From the NCBI RefSeq assembly GCF_029577735.1, contig NZ_JARQTO010000001.1, forward strand, positions 310,001-374,000: 64,000 nt of DNA. Direction: 5' to 3'. Under the pieces are notes generated by a model. That model was not told the origin of the DNA and did no database searches. It saw only the letters and a program-made list of their open reading frames with translations. Origin of the DNA: Exercitatus varius. GTDB taxonomy: Bacteria > Pseudomonadota > Gammaproteobacteria > Enterobacterales > Pasteurellaceae. Numbering within the stretch: position 1 is the first letter of the stretch; each line of letters opens with the position of its first letter. The position numbers were made by a program, and so were the translations under genes. Below are positions 8,015 to 16,870 of the stretch, piece after piece.

Positions 8015-9445
8015 ATGGCGCAGTATTCAGCACAATTTCCGCATGCAAAAGTTTTGGTGTTAGGCGATGTTATGCTTGATCGTTACTGGTTTGGTGCGAC
8101 CGATCGGATTTCACCGGAAGCGCCGGTGCCGGTGGTGCGCGTGAAAGCAAACGAAGAACGGGCGGGCGGAGCGGCCAACGTTGCGATGAATATCGCTTCT
8201 TTAAACGTGCCGGTACGGTTGCTCGGTTTAACCGGAAACGATGAAGCGAGCGGCGCATTAACCGCTTTGCTTGAAAATCAGAAAATTCATTGTGATTTCG
8301 TAAAGCTGGATTCCCATCCGACAATTACTAAGCTGCGCATTTTATCTCGTCATCAGCAATTGTTGCGCCTTGATTTTGAAGAGAATTTTAATAACGTACA
8401 TAGTGATCATCTGCTTGTTAAATTGAAAAGTGCGGTCAAAAATATCGGTGCTTTGATATTGTCGGATTACGGCAAAGGTACGCTGAACGATGTGCAGCAT
8501 ATGATTCAAATTGCCCGTCAGGCAAATGTTCCGGTGTTGATTGATCCGAAAGGTACGGATTTTGAACGTTATCGCGGCGCGACCTTATTAACGCCGAATA
8601 TGTCGGAATTTGAAGCGGTGGCGGGAACATGTCAATCCGATGAGGACATCGTAAAAAAAGGCTTAAAAATGATTGCCGATTACGATTTAACGGCGTTATT
8701 AGTCACCCGTTCGGAAAAAGGCATGACCTTGCTGCGTCCGAATCAACCGGCTTTCCATTTGCCGACCGAAGCAAAAGAAGTCTATGACGTGACGGGCGCG
8801 GGCGATACCGTGATTTCCGTGCTGGCAACGGCGCTGGCGGACGGTCGTTCTTTCGAAGAAGCCTGTTATTTGGCGAATGTGGCGGCCGGTATCGTGGTGG
8901 GCAAATTGGGTACCTCTACGGTTTCTACCGTTGAATTGGAAAATGCGATTCACGGGCGTACTGCTACCGGTTTCGGTATTATGACGGAAGCCGAGCTGAA
9001 AAGTGCGGTTAAATTGGCGAAAGATCGCGGCGAAAAAATTGTGATGACCAACGGTTGTTTCGATATTTTACATCCGGGACATGTTTCTTATTTGGAAAAT
9101 GCCCGTAAGTTAGGCGATCGTTTAATTGTGGCAGTGAATACCGACGCGTCGGTGAAACGTTTGAAAGGCGAAACTCGCCCGATTAACGATTTGGCAAGCC
9201 GCATGGCGGTATTGGCGGGATTATCTTCCGTGGACTGGCTGGTTGCCTTTGATGAGGATACGCCGCAACGGTTAATCGCGGAAATTTTGCCGGATTTATT
9301 GGTGAAAGGCGGGGATTATAAACCGGAAGAAATTGCCGGTTCAAAAGAAGTTTGGGCAAACGGCGGCGACGTATTGGTGTTGAATTTTGAAAACGGTTGT
9401 TCAACCAGTAATGTGATTAAAAAAATTCAGAAATTGAAAGATTAA
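8015..9445 (+). CDS. hldE: Bifunctional heptose-7-phosphate kinase / heptose-1-phosphate adenylyltransferase
   Basis: Makes ADP-heptose for the LPS inner core. The 476 residues hold a PfkB kinase domain (LDRYWFG near the N-terminus, catalytic DVTGAGDT at 258-265) and a nucleotidyltransferase domain with TNGCFDILHPGH starting near residue 345. Length matches E. coli HldE (477). AAGGA lies upstream of the ATG. Two USS copies fall in frame (near 8428 and 8999) and both encode LKSAVK, one in each domain. Confidence 0.96.
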   Translation: MAQYSAQFPHAKVLVLGDVMLDRYWFGATDRISPEAPVPVVRVKANEERAGGAANVAMNIASLNVPVRLLGLTGNDEASGALTALLENQKIHCDFVKLDSHPTITKLRILSRHQQLLRLDFEENFNNVHSDHLLVKLKSAVKNIGALILSDYGKGTLNDVQHMIQIARQANVPVLIDPKGTDFERYRGATLLTPNMSEFEAVAGTCQSDEDIVKKGLKMIADYDLTALLVTRSEKGMTLLRPNQPAFHLPTEAKEVYDVTGAGDTVISVLATALADGRSFEEACYLANVAAGIVVGKLGTSTVSTVELENAIHGRTATGFGIMTEAELKSAVKLAKDRGEKIVMTNGCFDILHPGHVSYLENARKLGDRLIVAVNTDASVKRLKGETRPINDLASRMAVLAGLSSVDWLVAFDEDTPQRLIAEILPDLLVKGGDYKPEEIAGSKEVWANGGDVLVLNFENGCSTSNVIKKIQKLKD

Positions 9446-9449
9446 CGGT

Positions 9450-9483
9450 GAAAAAGTCCGATATTTACTCTTCGGACTTTTTC
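9450..9483 (+). terminator. Terminator after hldE
   Basis: AAAAAGTCCGA pairs with TCGGACTTTTT over a ten-base loop directly after the hldE stop. Confidence 0.88.
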
Positions 9484-9500
9484 TCGGGAGTAAGATAGAA

Positions 9501-9526
9501 AAAGGCAAGATTTTCATCTTGCCTTT
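9501..9526 (-). terminator. Terminator for the leftward efflux operon
   Basis: AAAGGCAAGAT pairs with ATCTTGCCTTT; read leftward it is followed by TTTCTATC. It lies 20 bases beyond the stop of the outer-membrane lipoprotein gene. Confidence 0.8.
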
Positions 9527-9546
9527 ATTTTTAGAAATTCCGTATT

Positions 9547-10920
9547 TTAGAATTTCGGCGAATAATAACCGCCCATTGAACTGTAAATCGCGTTTTCGTT
9601 CTGAATGACGCTATATTTAGCGTTCAGAATGGATATTTGCGAGGTTTTTTCCGTATTCGCCGCATTTAACCATTCGCGTAATTCGGATACGCCCGCGTTA
9701 TAACGGTTTTGATAATATTGCGTGATACGTTTATCGTAATCATATTTTCGCTGTAAATTAGAGAAGTTTTGTACCGCTTGATTATAGGCGAAATAATTGG
9801 TATCCACTTCGTTTAACGCAGTAGTGATGCCTTGTTCGTAATTTACCCGCGCGGTCTCGTAAGCGGCTTCCGAAATTTTAACGTTCCATCTTACGTGATT
9901 CCAATCCAGGAACGGCAAGCTGATTCCCAATGTTCCCGCTGCGGTCGGATTATCAAAGGCGTTGCTGACTTTGTTGTTGCTTGAGGACATAGAACCGCCG
10001 AGCGAAACGGTCGGGAACCAGGATTTCTGCATAGCTTTGGCGTCTTTAAACGCGCTGCTCAAACGGAACAAATAACCTTTCACGTCCGGACGATTGGCGA
10101 TAGTAGATACCGGCACGTTTAAATTCACAGTGGTGGTTTTCACATCCAGAATATGAGGGAAATTGATGTTCAACGGCGCATTCGGTTTTAAATTTAATAA
10201 ATTGCGTAATGTTTGTTCCGCCGTTTTACGCTGCGTTTGATAGGAAATTAAATTATTACGCGCGGTTAAGACAGCTTGTTGCGCCTGATCCGTGCTGGCG
10301 CGATCTTCTACGCCCTGATTCAAACGGTTTTGCATAATGCTGTTAATGCGTCCGTAATAATCAATGCTGTCGTTTGTAGCGGCAATGGCGTCATTCAGAT
10401 AAGCAATCTGGTAATACGTCACAACCACGGAATTAATCAGCGATAAACGGGTGGCTTCCAAATCCTGTTGGGTTGCTTTGTAAGTCCATTCGCCCGCATC
10501 CGCCGCATCCGCCAAACGACGCCATAAATCCAGCGTATAACTCACACTTAAAGAACCGCCGTGGCTGATAGTGGAATTTGCGCCCGTGTCCGTTCGGCGA
10601 GAAGCGGAAGAGGAGGTGGAACCGCTGAAACTCGGCACTAAATCCGCACCCAATAAATTCGCCTGATAAAGTGCGGAATTCACGGAAATCGCCGCTTTTG
10701 CCAAGTCTTTATTGTTTAACAATGCCTGTTCTACCACGCGGTTTAATTGTGCGTCATTGTAGAGCGACCACCAGTTTTCTTTAATATTGTATTGATTGGT
10801 AATTTCTTCGTATTGTTTGTAATCGTCTTGGCTGGCTTGGTAGCTGTCATTGATATTGGCGCAGCCGACCAACGCCGTTGAAAGGAGAACGCTGAAAGCA
10901 ATTTTATTCAGTTTTAACAT
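9547..10920 (-). CDS. TolC/OprM-family outer-membrane efflux lipoprotein
   Basis: Outer-membrane channel of a tripartite efflux pump. The 457 residues start with a lipoprotein signal (LSTALVGC, lipidated Cys20) and contain two OEP repeats with long coiled-coil segments, as in the NodT/OprM group. The frame extends to 10956, but AAGGA eight bases before the ATG at 10920 and the signal peptide fix the start. It follows macA and macB on the same strand after 134 bases with its own likely promoter, so it is the probable exit duct for MacAB. The lipid anchor separates it from E. coli TolC itself. Confidence 0.9.
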   Translation of the reverse strand: MLKLNKIAFSVLLSTALVGCANINDSYQASQDDYKQYEEITNQYNIKENWWSLYNDAQLNRVVEQALLNNKDLAKAAISVNSALYQANLLGADLVPSFSGSTSSSASRRTDTGANSTISHGGSLSVSYTLDLWRRLADAADAGEWTYKATQQDLEATRLSLINSVVVTYYQIAYLNDAIAATNDSIDYYGRINSIMQNRLNQGVEDRASTDQAQQAVLTARNNLISYQTQRKTAEQTLRNLLNLKPNAPLNINFPHILDVKTTTVNLNVPVSTIANRPDVKGYLFRLSSAFKDAKAMQKSWFPTVSLGGSMSSSNNKVSNAFDNPTAAGTLGISLPFLDWNHVRWNVKISEAAYETARVNYEQGITTALNEVDTNYFAYNQAVQNFSNLQRKYDYDKRITQYYQNRYNAGVSELREWLNAANTEKTSQISILNAKYSVIQNENAIYSSMGGYYSPKF

Positions 10921-10944
10921 GGATATTTCCTTATAAAAGTGGGA

Positions 10945-10983
10945 AAGTGCGGTCAAAAATTAACGAGTTTTTTGACCGCACTT
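10945..10983. repeat. Inverted USS pair in the leader of the efflux lipoprotein gene
   Basis: AAGTGCGGTCAAAAA and its complement face each other. Read leftward, the hairpin is followed by CCC rather than a T-run, so it is a poor terminator; it probably lies in the 5' untranslated region. Confidence 0.7.
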
Positions 10984-11002
10984 CAGGCAATCTGTTTATT
11001 AA

Positions 11003-11032
11003 TGAACGTTCGTTCAGTCGTGGCGTATTGTA
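11003..11032 (-). promoter_or_regulatory. Promoter -10 and operator-like dyad for the efflux lipoprotein gene
   Basis: On the minus strand a TACAAT (11032-11027) is followed ten bases later by the inverted repeat TGAACG-AA-CGTTCA (11016-11003), placing the dyad just downstream of a predicted start point. A near-identical dyad occurs at 14414-14427. The shape is typical of TetR-family operators; the regulator is not in this window. No convincing -35 is seen. Confidence 0.45.
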
Positions 11033-11054
11033 ACAGAATTTTTTCATTTTGCTA

Positions 11055-12986
11055 CTATTCACGCGCTAAAGCCGTAATCGGATCGAGTTGAGCGGCTTTT
11101 TTCGCCGGCATATAACCGAATACGACACCGATTAAGGTCGAGAACAACACCGCCGCTACAATGGAAAACGTGGAAAACGACATAGTGAAATCCGTCATAA
11201 AGATATTGAATAAGCTACCGATAATGAGAGAAAGCAAAATGCCGGATACGCCGCCGATCATACAAATCAGTACGGCTTCGATTAGAAACTGCTGCAAAAT
11301 ATTGCTTTTACGCGCCCCGATGGCCATACGTACGCCGATTTCCTTGGTGCGTTCCGTCACCGACACCAACATAATATTCATCACCCCGATACCGCCGACG
11401 ATAAGAGAAATAAAGGCGATGGACGAAATCAGTAATTTCATGGTACCGGTGGTACTTTCAATCGTCTGTTTAATCGTATCGCTGTTCATAATGAAAAAGT
11501 CTTTCTTGCCGTGACGGACAATCAGGTAATCGGTCAGACTTTTTTCAGCGACGGTTGTGTTGACGTTATCCGCAATTTTTACGGTGATAGAACCGATTTT
11601 TGTTCCCCCTGTCACTTTATTCATTACCGTCGTATAAGGCGCGTAAATATTTAGCGAGCTGCTTGCCTGACTCATTTGACGATCCGTCACAACACCGATA
11701 ATTCGGAAAGGGCGTTTGGCAAACATGACAATTTTTCCCAAGGGATTTTCATTCGGAAAAATCGATTTTTTTGAGCTTTCGTCCAACAAAGCGACTTGCG
11801 CGTTTTCGTTGATTTCCTGTTGAGTAATGGAACGTCCCATCACAAGTTTCATGCCTTCCACATCGAAATATTGCTCGCCGATACCGCGCAGGTTAGTGGA
11901 GGTGAAAGATTGATTGCCGTAAATCAATAAACCGGTGGAGGAACTGTTCGGCGTGACACTTATCACATAACTTTGCTTAGCCAATGCATTGGCGTCGTTT
12001 ACCGTTAAATTCTGCATTTGATCCGCCCGCCGATCGCCAAATCCCGTCCCGTTAAAAATGGTCATGGTGTTTGTACCTAACCCGCTGATATTAGACAGAA
12101 TTTTTTGTTGCGAACCGTTTCCTAACGCTACGACGGACACCACCGAGGTGATCCCGATAATGATGCCGAGCATGGTCAGCAGAGAACGCATTTTGTGAGC
12201 GATAATGGCGCTCACCGACATCCGAAACGCTTCAATCAGCTGATCTTTACTGAAACCGAAACGGGATTTAGAAACTTTAATATTTTCGACCGCACTTTTT
12301 ACCGGCGATTTCTGGTTATCGCCGATAATTTCTCCATCTTTAATTTCAATGACGCGATTGGCGCTTGCCGCAATGTGGCGGTCGTGAGTAACCATAATAA
12401 TGGTGTGGCCTTCGTCATGCAGTTGACGCAAAATCTGCATCACGTTTTCGCCGCTGGCGGAATCCAATGCGCCGGTAGGTTCATCCGCAAGAATAATTTC
12501 ACCGCCGTTCATTAGCGCGCGGGCAATACTGACACGCTGCTGCTGACCGCCCGAAAGCTGGCTCGGTTTGTTTTGTTCTTTGCCGTCTAATCCGAGTTTT
12601 TCTAGCAATTCTTCCGCATGAGATAAACGTTCGGCTTGAGGTTTTCCGGCATAAATCGCAGGTAAAGCCACGTTTTCCTGAGCCGTGAGGGCGGACAGCA
12701 GGTTATAACGCTGGAAAATGAAGCCGAATTTCTGGCTGCGCAAATCGGAAAGCTGATCGGCCGTCAGTTCCACGGTTTCTTTACCGTCGATTTTATAAGA
12801 ACCGCTGGTTGCCGTGTCCAAACAGCCGATGATGTTCATCAGAGTGGATTTCCCGGAACCGGATTGTCCGATAATCGCGACAAAATCGCCTTTTTCAATG
12901 CTGAGGGAAATGTTTTTCAAAATATGAACACGATTTTCACCTTCACCAAAATAGCGATTAAGGTCTTTTATTTCGATAATATTCAT
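11055..12986 (-). CDS. macB: MacB macrolide/LPS-type efflux ABC transporter
   Basis: A 643-residue fused ATPase-permease of the MacB family that drives export through MacA and an outer-membrane duct. The ABC domain has Walker A GQSGSGKST at 40-48, signature LSGGQQQR and Walker B ILADEPTGALD. A membrane helix follows around residue 270, then a periplasmic domain and three C-terminal helices (LLISSIAFISLIVGGIG onward). Full length for E. coli MacB (648). It follows macA after 27 bases that hold a USS. The true substrate cannot be read from sequence. Confidence 0.95.
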   Translation of the reverse strand: MNIIEIKDLNRYFGEGENRVHILKNISLSIEKGDFVAIIGQSGSGKSTLMNIIGCLDTATSGSYKIDGKETVELTADQLSDLRSQKFGFIFQRYNLLSALTAQENVALPAIYAGKPQAERLSHAEELLEKLGLDGKEQNKPSQLSGGQQQRVSIARALMNGGEIILADEPTGALDSASGENVMQILRQLHDEGHTIIMVTHDRHIAASANRVIEIKDGEIIGDNQKSPVKSAVENIKVSKSRFGFSKDQLIEAFRMSVSAIIAHKMRSLLTMLGIIIGITSVVSVVALGNGSQQKILSNISGLGTNTMTIFNGTGFGDRRADQMQNLTVNDANALAKQSYVISVTPNSSSTGLLIYGNQSFTSTNLRGIGEQYFDVEGMKLVMGRSITQQEINENAQVALLDESSKKSIFPNENPLGKIVMFAKRPFRIIGVVTDRQMSQASSSLNIYAPYTTVMNKVTGGTKIGSITVKIADNVNTTVAEKSLTDYLIVRHGKKDFFIMNSDTIKQTIESTTGTMKLLISSIAFISLIVGGIGVMNIMLVSVTERTKEIGVRMAIGARKSNILQQFLIEAVLICMIGGVSGILLSLIIGSLFNIFMTDFTMSFSTFSIVAAVLFSTLIGVVFGYMPAKKAAQLDPITALARE

Positions 12987-13013
12987 AAAATTTTCACCGC
13001 ACTTTGGATTGCA

Positions 13014-14207
13014 TTAGAACATACGCGGACCGCGATTCATTGTGCCGACTTTTTCACCGGCGGCGACTTGTGACACGATCACTTTTTCACCTTCGTTTAA
13101 ACCGGATTTAATTTCCGTTTGAAAATCATTTTGCACGCCGATCGTCACTTCGCGTTCTTCCGCTTGATTTTTGTCATTCAAAATATTCACGAAATATTTG
13201 TTGTCTCGCTTCTGCAATGCCATATTGGAGACAAGCAACACGTTTTGAACATTTGCAATTTTTATCGTATTTTCCGTGGTCATGCCAATGCGTAAGACAC
13301 CGTCGGTGTTATCCACTTCCATGTTGGCATAATAATAAACCGCCGATGTTGAAGAGGACGATGACGAACTGCTGCCTGAGCTTGAACTTGAAGAGGTTGA
13401 ACTGGCGTCCGTGCTGTCTGTGGTTGCGGGATCAATACTGTTGATTGTCGCGTGGTATTTGGTTGAGCTGTCGGACAAAATAGTAAACTCCACTTCCTGC
13501 CCCGCTTTGACTTTAGTAATGTCGCCTTCCGAAATTTCAGGCTTGATTAACATTTTTTGCAAGTCCGCCACGGTGACGATGGTTGGTGTGGTTTGATTGG
13601 CGTTGACCGTTTGACCTTCGGAAATCGGGGTCGAAATTACCGTTCCGTCGATAGGCGAGGTAATTTTAGTATAACCCACATTGGTTTCCGCCGTATTTAC
13701 CTCGATTTCCGCTTGTTTGATGGATTCTTTTAACGCGTCGATTTCCGCAATCGCGGCGTCCAACGTATTTTTAGCGCTGTTCACGTCATCCAAAGAAGCG
13801 GCTTGTAATTTGTATAGTTTCGATAAGCGGTTATAGCTCGATTGCGCCACGCTGTAAGCGGTTTGTTTCGCTTTCAACTGCGCCTGATAACTCGCCAGTG
13901 CCGCTTTGGCCGTATTTAAGCTGTTCACTTGAGTGGTGGAATCAATATCGGCGATCATATCGCCTTTTTTTACTTCCTGGCCTAATTTCACATACAGTTT
14001 AGTAATTTTACCGGAAACCTGCGCACCGACATCCACTTCATTCGAGCTTTCAATCGATCCCGATGCCACAACGGATTTTTCTATATTGCCGCGCTGAACG
14101 TCTTCGGTAAGAAAAGTCGGACCGTTTTCTCCGCCGGACATAAAAAAGTACGCACCGCTTGCAATAACGACGAGTAAAATTGCGATGATTAAGTTTTTTT
14201 TCTTCAT
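13014..14207 (-). CDS. macA: MacA periplasmic adaptor with serine-rich insert
   Basis: Membrane fusion protein linking MacB to the outer-membrane channel. The 397 residues have an N-terminal membrane anchor (IIAILLVVIASGAYFF), a lipoyl/barrel region (GSIESSNEVDVGAQVSGKI), a long hairpin (ALASYQAQLKAKQTAYSV) and C-terminal beta domains. Residues 269-288 form a serine tract (17 Ser of 20, with Thr and Gly) just before YYYANMEVDN, where E. coli MacA has no such run. An upstream TTG at 14219 is in frame, but GGA seven bases before ATG 14207 decides the start. The promoter carries a QseB-type direct repeat. Confidence 0.94.
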   Translation of the reverse strand: MKKKNLIIAILLVVIASGAYFFMSGGENGPTFLTEDVQRGNIEKSVVASGSIESSNEVDVGAQVSGKITKLYVKLGQEVKKGDMIADIDSTTQVNSLNTAKAALASYQAQLKAKQTAYSVAQSSYNRLSKLYKLQAASLDDVNSAKNTLDAAIAEIDALKESIKQAEIEVNTAETNVGYTKITSPIDGTVISTPISEGQTVNANQTTPTIVTVADLQKMLIKPEISEGDITKVKAGQEVEFTILSDSSTKYHATINSIDPATTDSTDASSTSSSSSSGSSSSSSSSTSAVYYYANMEVDNTDGVLRIGMTTENTIKIANVQNVLLVSNMALQKRDNKYFVNILNDKNQAEEREVTIGVQNDFQTEIKSGLNEGEKVIVSQVAAGEKVGTMNRGPRMF

Positions 14208-14241
14208 GATTATTTCCAATATATCCGTAAAACTCGGGCAG

Positions 14242-14274
14242 AGTATAAAAATAAAAACTTAAGAGATTCTTAAG
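14242..14274 (-). promoter_or_regulatory. macA promoter with QseB/PmrA-type direct repeat
   Basis: CTTAAG-AGATT-CTTAAG at 14258-14274 is a perfect CTTAA-N6-CTTAA direct repeat when read on the minus strand. Ten bases further toward macA lies TATACT (14247-14242), a good -10, with about 28 bases left to the start codon. This spacing, with the repeat in place of a -35, is that of PmrA/QseB-activated promoters. Confidence 0.6.
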
Positions 14275-14385
14275 CATTGGCGGCTAAATCGTTTTTATGA
14301 CCATTATTCCGAAGGATTGTTCGGAGAATATGAAAAGTGCGGTAAATTTTAGCATAGTTTTTTCCGGAATATACGTGATATTTTT

Positions 14386-14427
14386 TTGATTTCATTGAGC
14401 TTTCTCAGCATAATGAACGGACATTCA
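14386..14427 (+). promoter_or_regulatory. Promoter and operator-like dyad for the amidase gene
   Basis: TTGATT (14386-14391), a 17-base spacer and CATAAT (14409-14414) form a sigma70-like promoter. The dyad TGAACG-GA-CATTCA (14414-14427) overlaps the end of the -10 and the start region. It matches the dyad at 11003-11016 in both arms except one base. Confidence 0.5.
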
Positions 14428-14437
14428 GGGAGTGACG

Positions 14438-15103
14438 ATGAAAATATTGGCAATATTATCGGCGGCTTTATACGCCTCAAGTGCGGTCGCTTTTTCCGTT
14501 ATTTTGGACACGGGCCACACCGAAAAACATTACGGTGCCGTCAGTCCGTTCAATAAGACGGAATTCAGCTATAACCAAGCCATGGTGACGACGCTACAAC
14601 GTCACATTTTAGCTCGGAAGCTTGATGTCGAACTGGTGCCGAATACGCAGCCGGATTTAACTTTGCAGCATCGCACGCTTTACGGAAACAAAACGGATTT
14701 ATTCGTATCCATTCATCATGATTCGTTTCCGCCGGAATTGAACGCACAACGTGAAAATTTGTCCGGCTTTTCGGTTTTTGTGTCGCAAAAAAATCCGAAT
14801 TATCCGCAAAGTCTGAATTGCGCAAGAGCGGTAGCGAGCCGCTTAATTCAGGCGGGCGAGCGCCGTTCCCGTTATCATGAATCGGATATTGAAGGTGAAC
14901 GAAAAACCTTGCTTGATGAACGCGGCGTCTATCGCTACGATGAGTTGGCGGTATTGAAAAACGCCCGTTCGCCCGCCATCCTGATTGAAATCGGCGTGAT
15001 TGCCAATCCGTCGGAAGCGAAACGGTTGGAACGGACGGCGGTTAAAGAGCAAATCGCAAAAGCGATCAGTCTTGGCATTGCCGATTGTATAAAAACTCAT
15101 TAA
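14438..15103 (+). CDS. Secreted N-acetylmuramoyl-L-alanine amidase (Amidase_3 family)
   Basis: Cell-wall hydrolase that cleaves the peptide from N-acetylmuramic acid in the periplasm. The 221 residues begin with a signal peptide (ILAILSAALYASSAVAF). Zinc-ligand motifs of the family are visible: ILDTGHTEKHYGAV, SIHHDS and the catalytic-glutamate block ILIEIGVIANPSEAKRL. It has no SPOR, LysM or AMIN domain, so it is smaller than AmiA/B/C. A GTG at 14432 overlaps the AGGGAG ribosome-binding site, so ATG 14438 is the start. It is divergent from macA. Confidence 0.85.
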   Translation: MKILAILSAALYASSAVAFSVILDTGHTEKHYGAVSPFNKTEFSYNQAMVTTLQRHILARKLDVELVPNTQPDLTLQHRTLYGNKTDLFVSIHHDSFPPELNAQRENLSGFSVFVSQKNPNYPQSLNCARAVASRLIQAGERRSRYHESDIEGERKTLLDERGVYRYDELAVLKNARSPAILIEIGVIANPSEAKRLERTAVKEQIAKAISLGIADCIKTH

Positions 15104-15189
15104 AAATCGCCCGCACTTTAAATTCTGCCGTAAAACCTGTAGAATACGCGGCATTTCAACGACCTATTTTTTATTACCAAGAAACAGTT

Positions 15190-16869
15190 ATGCCAACAGA
15201 AAATATCACATTAGCAAACGAGGCGGGAAAAGAGGCGACTCCGACCAATTTTATTCGCCAGATTATTGACGAAGATCTTGCCAGCGGCAAGCATCACAAC
15301 GTTTATACCCGTTTCCCGCCGGAACCGAACGGTTATCTGCATATCGGACATGCGAAATCAATCTGTTTGAACTTTGGGATCGCGCAAGATTATCACGGCA
15401 AATGTAATCTGCGTTTCGACGACACCAATCCGGTTAAAGAAGATGTGGAATATGTGGATTCCATCAAGCGGGACGTGGAATGGCTAGGATTTGAATGGGA
15501 AGGTAAACCGCGTTATGCCTCGGATTATTTTGATCAGCTTTACGGTTATGCCGTCGAATTAATCAAGAAAGGTTTGGCTTATGTAGACGAGCTTTCGCCG
15601 GAAGAAATCCGTGAATACCGCGGCACTTTAACCGAGCCGGGGAAAAACAGTCCTTATCGCGAACGCGGCGTAGAAGAAAATTTGGCGTTATTCGAAAAAA
15701 TGCGTAACGGCGAATTTGCGGAAGGCAAAGCCTGTTTACGGGCGAAAATCGATATGGCGTCGCCGTTTATGGTGATGCGTGATCCGGTGCTTTATCGGGT
15801 AAAATTTGCCAGCCATCATCAAACCGGCGATAAATGGTGCATTTATCCTCTGTATGATTTTACCCACTGCATTTCGGATGCCATTGAGCGGATTACCCAT
15901 TCGCTTTGTACGCTGGAATTCCAGGATAATCGCCGTTTATACGATTGGGTGCTGGAACATATTTCTATCGAACGTCCGTTACCGCATCAGTATGAATTTT
16001 CACGTTTGAACCTGGAAGGCACATTGACATCCAAACGTAAGTTATTGAAGTTAGTGGAAGAAGGTGTGGTTGACGGTTGGGATGATCCGCGCATGCCGAC
16101 TATTTCAGGCTTACGCCGTCGCGGTTACACGCCGGCGTCGTTGCGTGAATTCTGCCGTCGTATCGGCGTGACCAAGCAGGATAACGTGGTGGAATTCAGC
16201 GCGCTGGAAAGCTGTATTCGCGACGATTTAAACACGCATGCGCCGCGAGCCATGGCGGTGATTAATCCGTTAAAAATCGTGATTGAAAATCTTGAAGTGC
16301 CGGAAACGCTGACGATGCCTAATCACCCGAATCGTGAAGAAATGGGAACCCGTCAGGTCCAGTTAACGAAAGAACTTTACATCGATCAGTCGGATTTCCG
16401 CGAAGAAGCGAACAAACAGTATAAACGTTTGGTGTTGGGCAAAGAAGTTCGCCTGCGCAACGCGTATATCATCAAAGCGGAACGGGTCGAAAAAGATGCG
16501 GAAGGTAACGTCGTTTGCGTATATTGTAGTTATGATCCGGAAACCCTCGGTAAAAATCCGGCCGACGGGCGCAAAGTGAAAGGCGTGATTCAGTGGGTTT
16601 CCGCCACGGATTCTCTGCCGGCGGAATTTCGCCAATATTCCCGTTTATTCACCATGGCGAATCCGGGCGCAGAAGAGGACATTATCGCCGCAATTAATCC
16701 GCAATCATTGGTGGTGAAACAGGGATTTGTGGAAAAAAGCGTGGCGAACGCCGAGCCCGAAAAAGCGTACCAATTCGAACGGGAGGGCTATTATTGCGCG
16801 GACAGCAAAGACAGCCGTCCGGGACATTTGGTGTTCAACCTGACCGTTAGTTTAAAAGAGGGGTTTTAA
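15190..16869 (+). CDS. glnS: Glutaminyl-tRNA synthetase
   Basis: Charges tRNA-Gln with glutamine; class I synthetase, 559 residues (E. coli 554). Signatures are PEPNGYLHIGHAKS (HIGH motif) and the KMSKS-type TSKRKLLKL, followed by the anticodon-binding beta barrels. The frame runs back to 15085, but that part overlaps the amidase end and contains no homologous sequence; ATG 15190 (MPTENITL) is the family-like start, though with a weak ribosome-binding site. glnS next to the glycogen genes is also found in H. influenzae. Confidence 0.95.
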   Translation: MPTENITLANEAGKEATPTNFIRQIIDEDLASGKHHNVYTRFPPEPNGYLHIGHAKSICLNFGIAQDYHGKCNLRFDDTNPVKEDVEYVDSIKRDVEWLGFEWEGKPRYASDYFDQLYGYAVELIKKGLAYVDELSPEEIREYRGTLTEPGKNSPYRERGVEENLALFEKMRNGEFAEGKACLRAKIDMASPFMVMRDPVLYRVKFASHHQTGDKWCIYPLYDFTHCISDAIERITHSLCTLEFQDNRRLYDWVLEHISIERPLPHQYEFSRLNLEGTLTSKRKLLKLVEEGVVDGWDDPRMPTISGLRRRGYTPASLREFCRRIGVTKQDNVVEFSALESCIRDDLNTHAPRAMAVINPLKIVIENLEVPETLTMPNHPNREEMGTRQVQLTKELYIDQSDFREEANKQYKRLVLGKEVRLRNAYIIKAERVEKDAEGNVVCVYCSYDPETLGKNPADGRKVKGVIQWVSATDSLPAEFRQYSRLFTMANPGAEEDIIAAINPQSLVVKQGFVEKSVANAEPEKAYQFEREGYYCADSKDSRPGHLVFNLTVSLKEGF

Positions 16870-16870
16870 G

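Noticed and set aside
9931..10245. General search for a transporter of another class in the efflux locus
   Set aside because: Nothing beyond the OEP repeats of the outer-membrane lipoprotein is present; the frames on the other strand are shadows.
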